Of a stretch of 29,832 nt of DNA, positions 24,901 through 29,832 are shown piece by piece (the stretch's first letter is position 1; every line of letters starts with the position of its first letter). Under the pieces are notes generated by a model, which saw nothing but the letters and a program-made list of their open reading frames with translations, was not told the DNA's origin and did not search any database. The translations under genes and the position numbers were made by a program. The DNA comes from an uncultured Kiritimatiellota bacterium (lineage in GTDB: Bacteria > Verrucomicrobiota > Kiritimatiellia > RFP12 > UBA1067), in NCBI GenBank assembly GCA_934621385.1, contig CAKTUI010000033.1, positions 1 to 29,832 on the forward strand. Direction: 5' to 3'.

Positions 24901-25268
24901 GCGACGTCCAGCTCGCAGGACGCCTCGAGGCGGTCTTCCTGCTGCTGCTTGCCGTCGAACCAGAAGCGACACCAGCCTCGCGAGGCCGAATAGGCAAACG
25001 CCACGTGATGCCAGCCGCCCGTTGCGCATTCGACCTCGACGGCCATCTTACGCTCCTTCGCCCCGACGACGTCGGCCTTGTCCTTCACGGCGAACTCGAA
25101 CGGCGCCTCGGCCAGGCACGGATGCGCCAGGTGCTTCAGGCCGAAGGCGACCGGCTGCGTGCCGGCGCCGGGATCGATCCGGAAGCGATACGAGAAGGCG
25201 AACTCGCCTTCGGCGGCGGCGGCAAGCGCCAGCATGACCCCGACCAGGGCGATCGTCATCCTCGGCAT
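21924..25268 (-). CDS. Secreted LamG plus GH123/DUF4091-type glycoside-hydrolase-like protein
   Basis: From the ATG at 25268 the product is 1114 residues. It has a signal peptide (MPRMTIALVGVMLALAAAAEG) and a LamG/concanavalin-like domain (about 20-160, with GGWHHVAFAYSASRGWCRFW). A helical linker leads to a beta-sandwich (VPDGQRPGRYTGSIALTV) and a long barrel-like region of GH123/DUF4091 type. The barrel holds YGLDEAGPEV, where the neighbouring D610 and E611 match the Asp-Glu pair used by GH123 hexosaminidases. It ends with IQWEAAREGIDDMRYATLLKRL, the usual DUF4091 closing helix. Helical repeats and a very acidic tail (SLEEEE) follow. The substrate cannot be assigned; an amino sugar is possible. 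The frame is open to 25292, but 25268 fits the signal peptide and lies one base after the upstream stop. Confidence 0.82.
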   Translation of the reverse strand: MPRMTIALVGVMLALAAAAEGEFAFSYRFRIDPGAGTQPVAFGLKHLAHPCLAEAPFEFAVKDKADVVGAKERKMAVEVECATGGWHHVAFAYSASRGWCRFWFDGKQQQEDRLEASCELDVAALLAQKPPKGFPGEVTAIRTFTTVPTEEQLFAGRIPEAERRAAKAAFEAAAARDGVQPAFAAWCRAKAAEAAAFGDEGDLGAWHRLETLRRRLPKLLPLARTAADATMLPFAINRYAPTKHVPFAVPEDARPFAGLSIRAARDEWDCESFMVHPFADAKGFFMEPGDLKGPDGATLPGALIDIRVVMCWYQCRGAWNTWFGAGRDMPALCPELLVHDDAFMRVDTDARRNLLRTINPDGIDYVDVSERLHEDVARPFRLNLERVEDAKTFQPLDLREGVMRQFWLTLKVPDGQRPGRYTGSIALTVGGRPAGRLPLTVVVHPFRLPWPAAHYDIDRPMIHAWYHHCAIKDKLVDSFAVGGVTPGMGFDQAVRRTDAEYRNFVEHGAGNIFCDTYGGRTNEWDLADAEAVLLKRNGAVLDPLLGNVSIPTGFADWGSNPPRGVTDLSVEANYDVWSREMAAYSNGWRLAAQKLKETYGHTRVVCYGLDEAGPEVVRREMPFMATANRFGGLTYTSQGRPDEAAFITDYDGCPQSICRETAHAWHASGAILTTYASPHGGPENPDLWRRRKGLFLWFADFDGQNEYVWYEGAHLWNEFVYGPSSIYKNFCMVQPTSDGVIDTIQWEAAREGIDDMRYATLLKRLCRAARGSGDKALVRDGRLFDAWLETCDYHKADMEDIRAEIVRRIVSLQEALTRAGVDVSAFAPPARPRQDLPLPKPKKMSGDEYASRQMYDYACRAWLEEGTEKALFKALDGFLRRRLVKEAAETLARIEGDAGISPGGKAKARLERGFLGLTRTRHNWTPSASALATARKALDRAVLHDRQRVGEGHLVAMSIRLMRALSAAGDHEGAIEVGERLFEGGLKKAIGSRESGMHPNGLAMMIGEEYFTLGRYRQAMRWFDPAARARSYHALMRKGDAARRQKDYVTAMDAYAEAASTVDRVRLGDKYRQVVGLVRQMSEAIRRNTRQSQKPARGLELDDAVEEISLEEEE
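21928..21939 (-). promoter_or_regulatory. Shine-Dalgarno embedded in poly-Glu codons
   Basis: The last four codons of the glycoside-hydrolase-like gene (Glu-Glu-Glu-Glu) read GGAGGAGGAGGA just before the overlapping ATGA. The acidic tail of one protein therefore supplies the ribosome site of the 2565-residue protein. This decides the start at 21927 and implies coupled translation. Confidence 0.7.
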
Positions 25269-25269
25269 G

Positions 25270-26316
25270 TCAGAACTCCAATTCCTCGTCATCCAGCGTC
25301 ACCTCCCCCGCGTCATCGCCGTCGGCGTCCGGCGCGAGCGGCTCGTCGACGGGCTCCGCCGCACGCGCCCGCTCCGGGACGGCCGGCGGGAGCGCGCGTC
25401 CCATGAAACGGTCGAGCAGATAGCGGCGGCGCGCGTCCGCAAGCGCCTCCGAGGCCGAGACCAGCCCGCCAAGCCCGTCAAAGGCGCGCTGGCGCGCCGG
25501 CTCGGCCAGGGCGAGAATCTTCGCCTTCCGCTGGCCGCCCCAGTCGTCCAGGAGATCGACGAGCCCGTCAGACGACTGGTAGACCGTCCGGGCGTATCGT
25601 TCGTGAAAGAGCCGTTCCGAGTCGGCCTGCCGCCAGACAAACGTCTCGACGCCCGGATCGCGGAAGCCAATCCACCGCTCCTTCTGGCTGAAGTCGAAGA
25701 CCGAGGCGTACTTCCACCGCGCACTCTGGTAGTCCCTGACGATCCCCCTGTCGCGGAAGAGCGCATCACGCGCCGAGGCGAAGGACGCCGAACGCTTCCA
25801 GAAGATCACCAGCGGATCCTCCGCCGTGCCCCAGGCATGGTCTTTCCCGTCGCCGTCCCGATAGGTGACGGCCGCGCACCAGGGCGGCGGCCGCCGCTTC
25901 CCGTCTTTCGAGAACGGCCAGTCGTCCAGCCGATGGCGGAACGGAATGGACAGCCGCGTGGTCCACTGGCCTTTCTTCCGGTCGGGGGAGACGTTGACCT
26001 GGCCCCGGGCCTTCGGCGTCCGCCGCGTGTGCGCGGCCCGCGCCAGACGACTGTCACAGCGGGCGTTCGGCCTGTTCTCGAACGCAACGACGACCGGGGC
26101 GGCGGACGGCGCCTCCGACGGCAGGCCCGGCCGCGCCTGGACGACGAACGTCCCCTTCGGATCGCCGTCGCCCCGGAAGATGAAGAGCAGACTGTCCGGC
26201 GCGTAGGCGATTTCGCCCGTGACGCCCGGCGCCACCGGCTGGCGATCGGCTTTCGGGTCAGAAGCAGGCCTCGCCGTCACGGCAACGGCCAGCACAAGGA
26301 GGGCTCCGACCGTCAT
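25270..26316 (-). CDS. Secreted CBM9-like protein with helical domain and acidic tail
   Basis: The 348-residue product has a short signal-like start (MTVGALLVLAVAVTARPAS). Residues about 30-185 look like a CBM9/DOMON-type beta-sandwich: TGEIAYAPDSLLFIFRG, GQWTTRLSIPFRHRLDDWPF, then a Trp/Cys strand and HAWGTAEDPLVIFWKRS. Such domains often bind sugars, but binding here is inferred. Residues about 190-300 are helical (RDALFRDRGIVRDYQSARWK) and unrecognised. The tail is strongly acidic (DADGDDAGEVTLDDEELEF). The ATG overlaps the previous stop as ATGA and has a GGAGG site. Translation is probably coupled to the DUF4091-like gene before it, and the next gene begins one base after its stop. Confidence 0.7.
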   Translation of the reverse strand: MTVGALLVLAVAVTARPASDPKADRQPVAPGVTGEIAYAPDSLLFIFRGDGDPKGTFVVQARPGLPSEAPSAAPVVVAFENRPNARCDSRLARAAHTRRTPKARGQVNVSPDRKKGQWTTRLSIPFRHRLDDWPFSKDGKRRPPPWCAAVTYRDGDGKDHAWGTAEDPLVIFWKRSASFASARDALFRDRGIVRDYQSARWKYASVFDFSQKERWIGFRDPGVETFVWRQADSERLFHERYARTVYQSSDGLVDLLDDWGGQRKAKILALAEPARQRAFDGLGGLVSASEALADARRRYLLDRFMGRALPPAVPERARAAEPVDEPLAPDADGDDAGEVTLDDEELEF

Positions 26317-27317
26317 CGCGCGACCTCCTTTCGCGCAAAGGCCAGAAGGCGGACAATCCGCGCCTGCGCCTCAAGCCGCACAACGTCCATGTCATCGTCG
26401 TCGGCGCTGATGCGGTCGAGCCAGAACTGCCCCAGCCGCCCTTCGTAGACGATTTCGGTCGCGCGCTTGGACCGGTCCGCCAGCAGATCGGACAGCTCGA
26501 GGCAGAAGGAGAGATAGCGCACGTCAATCGCGGCATCCTCCAGCCCGGCGCGAACGACCGGATCCGGCGTCTTCCCAGCCGGAAAGACGACGCCGTCAAA
26601 TCCCATCTGCCACGCCCACACGCCGGCCGAACGGCGCCAGGAATCGGGATTCAGCACATAGGGAAGGTCAAGCACGCCATAATACCCGACGCCGAAGGCA
26701 TGCCAGCGCTCGGCCGCAAGGTCGCTGCGGCAGGAGGCCATGGACGCCGCGATGTCCGTCACCCGGTCGGCCTGCTCCAGATAGGTGTCCGGCCCCTCCG
26801 GGGTCCAGTCGGACGGCACGCCCCCTTCGCACTTCGACAGCCAGGGCTTTTTGGCATACCGGCTCTTGGCCGGCGGAAGCACAAAGTCCAGAACGCGCAG
26901 GAGCAGGTCCGCCTCGGTGCGGACAGTCCCGCTCGACAGCGTCAGGCGGCCCTTGTGAAGGCCGGCCGGCGCCGTCGCGGCCACGGGCACGACGAGGCGG
27001 AAGCGCACGCGCTCGCCGGCCTTCGCCGTGCGCCCCCTGGCGGCCTCCTCCAGCCCGACGCCAACAAGCGCCTTCCGCCCGAGCCCCGGGACGTCGGTGT
27101 AGAACGCATTCGGATCTCGCCGTTCCGGCACTTCGCGGAGAAGCACGGCCGAAAAGCCCTTCGGCGGCGTCACCGTCACGGCAAAGGCGCCGTCCGCCGG
27201 CGCGGCAAGCTCGACCCAGGCGGTGGCGTCCACCCCCTTGGCCGAGACCAGGTCGACGGACGCGGCCGAAGAGGCCAGCGCGGCGACCATCGCGATTACC
27301 ACCAGCGGCATTTTCAT
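26313..27317 (-). CDS. Reduced DUF4091/GH123-like secreted protein without the catalytic barrel
   Basis: The 334-residue product has a signal peptide (MKMPLVVIAMVAALASSAAS), then a beta-sandwich (about 25-145; PAGLHKGRLTLSSGTVRTEA, LLLRVLDFVLPP) like the one that precedes the barrel in DUF4091 proteins. Residues about 225-300 hold AWQMGFDGVVFPAG and RAGLEDAAIDVRYLSFCLEL, which match the last barrel strand and closing helix of that family. Only about 60-80 residues separate the two parts, so most of the barrel and the Asp-Glu pair are missing. It may have become a non-enzymatic partner of the large paralogue two genes downstream. It starts ten bases after the beta-helix gene; AAGGGG overlapping that stop could act as ribosome site. 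Confidence 0.68.
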   Translation of the reverse strand: MKMPLVVIAMVAALASSAASVDLVSAKGVDATAWVELAAPADGAFAVTVTPPKGFSAVLLREVPERRDPNAFYTDVPGLGRKALVGVGLEEAARGRTAKAGERVRFRLVVPVAATAPAGLHKGRLTLSSGTVRTEADLLLRVLDFVLPPAKSRYAKKPWLSKCEGGVPSDWTPEGPDTYLEQADRVTDIAASMASCRSDLAAERWHAFGVGYYGVLDLPYVLNPDSWRRSAGVWAWQMGFDGVVFPAGKTPDPVVRAGLEDAAIDVRYLSFCLELSDLLADRSKRATEIVYEGRLGQFWLDRISADDDDMDVVRLEAQARIVRLLAFARKEVAR

Positions 27318-27327
27318 CCAAGGCCCC

Positions 27328-29832
27328 TTACCTGACCCGGATCATGAGCCCGGCTGAGGACAACTCCGCCGCGCCGATGTCGGGGCCCTTGCCCTGCTTG
27401 CGCGGACGACCGTAGACGTCGACGGCCGCATCGTCCATCCACGACAGCGGACTGCCGGCGTCGACGCACGGCGAATCGGACGTCGGACTGAATGCGAACT
27501 TTCCGTATCCGCGCAGCTTCGGATCGTCCTCCGTCCAGCAGCTTGTCAGGCGAGAGGCGTAGCCGCTAAAGCCGCCGACATTCTTGACGGCGACTTCACC
27601 CGTGTCGGCGTCTTTCCAGCGGTTGTCCCAGATAATCGTGTTGTAGACCTTCACATCGAACTTGTTGTTGGCCCAGGGCGTATCGATACGAAGGCCCGCC
27701 ACTGTCGCGGCCGTGTTCGTGCTGCGGTTGCCGACGATCGTGCAGTTCTCGACTTTCGCCGTCCCGGTCGCGATAATGCCGCCGCATCCTTTCAGGACGC
27801 TGCCCGTGACAATCGTGTTGCGCACCGTGCCGCTGTCGAGCCAGATCGCGCCGTCGCCGCACGCGACGAAATTCTTGTACGGCCGGCTGCATCCCTCGTG
27901 CGAACCCCGCACAAGGCACCGGTCGATCAGCAGGTCTTCCTCGCTGAAGTCCGGGCCAGACGTCAGGATCGCCACCCCTTTACGCATCCGGTCCGGCCAG
28001 TCGTCATCCACCCAGCACCCCTCGAAGCGGCAGTCCAGGATCCGGGCGCCACGCCCCTGGACACCCACGCCGGCAGCCGCGACGACGTCCCCGATGCAGG
28101 CGTCAAAGACGCAGTTCGTCACCTGCCCGCCGTCGCGGATGGCGACGCCCCCGCCCAAACTACTCGCCGCGCCCCTACCGTTGCGCAACGTCAGCCCGTC
28201 GAGCACGGCCGACGGATGCCGCAGCTGGAACGGGCGCAATTCCTTGTGCGCATCGAGGACCGTCTGCTCTGGCCCTTTATCCCCGCGCAGCGTCATCGGG
28301 AAGTCGATCGTGCGCTCGTCCGTGAGACGGTAGTCCCCCGCGCCCATCAGGATGGTCCCGTTACGCTGGACGGCGGCAAAGGCGTCAATCAGGTTTGTCG
28401 CCGCCGTCTCCCACGTCGCATACGGGAAGACCGGGTTCTCGTTCTCGACGACGACATGGACGGTCTCACCATACGCGACGAACCAGTCGGGCTTGTCAAC
28501 GGTCACCGGCCGGCCGTCTAGGTTCGCGCGGAAGCTGACCGACACGCTCCCTGGCTCGCAAACGCGTGTGACGGTCGCCCCGGTCTTCTGCTCGCCCCCG
28601 TCAAACGTCCACCTACAGTCGCTCAAGGTGCCGTTCGCCGCCTTCGCCGTGAACTCGACCTCCCCCGGCACAAACGGCGTCAGCTTCCGGAAGGAGATGC
28701 CGAAGTCCGTTTGCGACGCCTGCCGTTCGTAGCAGCCCTTGTCCGCCTGAGCTCCGATCACGCGCGGACGGCCATCGAGGTCGAGGTCGCCCAGGTCCGC
28801 CTCCCCGTCCGCCGCATCGACGGCAGCGGACGCCGGGTTCAGCCGATAGTCGCCGTTTGCCGCATCGACAAAGCCGGGGTCGTCCGCCACATCGACGACG
28901 CCGTGGGCGACATTCCCCTGGCACAGGCAGTTGGTCACCGTGCCGCCGCCCTGCCAGATGCCCCCGCTGGCGAGACGGGCTTTATTCCCGACGACCGTGC
29001 AGTTGAGCACGCGGCCCTTCTCCGTGACGTAGATGCCCCCGCCATACGAATAGCTCTCGTTGCCGACGACCAGCGAATTGCGCACCGTGCCGACCTTCAG
29101 GTAGACGCCGCCGCCGCAAGCGTTGCTCGTATCGCCCTTAATGGGACCATTGGCGTTGGCGGAGCTTTGCCAGATGCGGTTGCTGATGACCGTGCAGCGG
29201 TCGAGCAAGGCGTCGCCCTTCTCCAGGGTCACGGCGCCGCCGCGCGAGCTATTGCCGCTATACCAGCAGAAGTTGTTCGTGAACGTGCAGTCGACGACCG
29301 TGCCGCCCTCGAGGCGGCAGCCGGCGCCATTGACGGAATTTCTCTTCGTCTTGTGGTGGCTGATGACGCAGTTGGTGACGACGCCCGCCGTGACGCGCAG
29401 GCCGCCCCACTGCTCCGGCTGATTCTCATTCTCGTCCTTGCCGGTGACGGTCAGGCCCGAGAGGACGGCGTCCGCATGCGCAACCGTCACCATCGCCTTA
29501 TTCGCCGTCGTCATTGGCGCAAACAGGAACGTCTTCTCCGGGCCCTCGTCCGCGACGATCGTCACGCCGTTGGTGACCATCAGGCCGTCCGCCGGACGAT
29601 ACCAGCCGGACGCGACATGGATGACCGCGCCGTCCTCCGCCACCGACAGTGCCTTCGTCAGCGTGCGGAACGGCGCGCCGACGGTTTTTCCGTCGTTGGC
29701 GTCGCTTCCGACGCCCGAAACGTAGATGGCGGCGTAGTCCGGCTGCGGAGCGGCCTCCGACGCCGCGATGGTCAGGGTGTGCGTCGTCGTCGCGCCGAGC
29801 GTCGCGCCGGTCGGCGTTCCCAACACCACAAT
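27328..29832 (-). CDS. Tandem right-handed beta-helix protein, choice-of-anchor Q type (5' end outside window)
   Basis: The frame stays open to the window edge, so the N-terminus is missing; 834 codons are present. The first residues (TPTGATLGATTTHTLTIA) look like the last strands of a Calx-beta domain that would lie upstream. Residues about 34-365 form a beta-helix that opens with the DUF1565-like YVSGVGSDANDGKTVGAPF and carries many N-C-x-x-x-G-N turns. A PKD-like domain (about 370-450, CRWTFDGGEQKTGATVTRVC) separates it from a second beta-helix (about 455-825). This ends with the typical DSPCVDAGSP and GPDIGAAEL. Such proteins are usually surface-exposed adhesins or polysaccharide lyase-like enzymes. 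No lyase catalytic set was recognised. Confidence 0.83.
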   Translation of the reverse strand: MVVLGTPTGATLGATTTHTLTIAASEAAPQPDYAAIYVSGVGSDANDGKTVGAPFRTLTKALSVAEDGAVIHVASGWYRPADGLMVTNGVTIVADEGPEKTFLFAPMTTANKAMVTVAHADAVLSGLTVTGKDENENQPEQWGGLRVTAGVVTNCVISHHKTKRNSVNGAGCRLEGGTVVDCTFTNNFCWYSGNSSRGGAVTLEKGDALLDRCTVISNRIWQSSANANGPIKGDTSNACGGGVYLKVGTVRNSLVVGNESYSYGGGIYVTEKGRVLNCTVVGNKARLASGGIWQGGGTVTNCLCQGNVAHGVVDVADDPGFVDAANGDYRLNPASAAVDAADGEADLGDLDLDGRPRVIGAQADKGCYERQASQTDFGISFRKLTPFVPGEVEFTAKAANGTLSDCRWTFDGGEQKTGATVTRVCEPGSVSVSFRANLDGRPVTVDKPDWFVAYGETVHVVVENENPVFPYATWETAATNLIDAFAAVQRNGTILMGAGDYRLTDERTIDFPMTLRGDKGPEQTVLDAHKELRPFQLRHPSAVLDGLTLRNGRGAASSLGGGVAIRDGGQVTNCVFDACIGDVVAAAGVGVQGRGARILDCRFEGCWVDDDWPDRMRKGVAILTSGPDFSEEDLLIDRCLVRGSHEGCSRPYKNFVACGDGAIWLDSGTVRNTIVTGSVLKGCGGIIATGTAKVENCTIVGNRSTNTAATVAGLRIDTPWANNKFDVKVYNTIIWDNRWKDADTGEVAVKNVGGFSGYASRLTSCWTEDDPKLRGYGKFAFSPTSDSPCVDAGSPLSWMDDAAVDVYGRPRKQGKGPDIGAAELSSAGLMIRVR

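Overview
This 29.8 kb window is GC-rich and coded entirely on the minus strand. Seventeen loci are packed head to tail, and many neighbours overlap as ATGA or TGATG. The gene mix suggests a Gram-negative member of the PVC superphylum, most likely of the Kiritimatiellota/Lentisphaerota/Verrucomicrobiota kind. That mix includes ExbB/ExbD proton-channel genes beside large secreted TPR proteins, DUF4159, choice-of-anchor beta-helix proteins and GH123/DUF4091-like proteins. The taxonomic placement is inference; no rRNA or tRNA gene is visible.

In the direction of transcription (right to left), region 1 (29832-21924) encodes secreted, carbohydrate-oriented proteins. It holds a partial tandem beta-helix protein, a reduced DUF4091-like protein, a CBM9-like protein with an acidic tail, and a large LamG plus GH123/DUF4091-type glycoside-hydrolase-like protein. 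The last is translationally coupled to the next gene.

Region 2 (21927-4457) is the core. It starts with a 2565-residue secreted protein carrying helical/TPR repeats and several copies of an acidic beta-sandwich-like module. Two more secreted TPR proteins follow, one of which carries the same module. Then come ExbB, two ExbD proteins, a TolA-like anchored coiled-coil protein, a multi-pass DUF4159 membrane protein, a tandem SGNH hydrolase and a cytoplasmic FHA protein with a VEK-repeat tail. I read this as a proton-motive-force-driven Tol/Exb-like envelope machine with unusually large periplasmic partners. The function and substrate are not evident from the sequence.

Region 3 (4456-1) looks eroded. 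A duplicated-module secreted protein is split by an in-frame TGA. A FlaA1/CapD-type sugar dehydratase gene is reduced to a remnant with an internal deletion, a frameshift and a lost 3' end. Beyond it lies clearly AT-richer DNA with one secreted protein of unknown function. Inverted repeats at 4408-4468 may separate region 3 from the core operon.

The long open frames on the plus strand are compositional shadows. I saw no CRISPR array, IS element or RNA gene.
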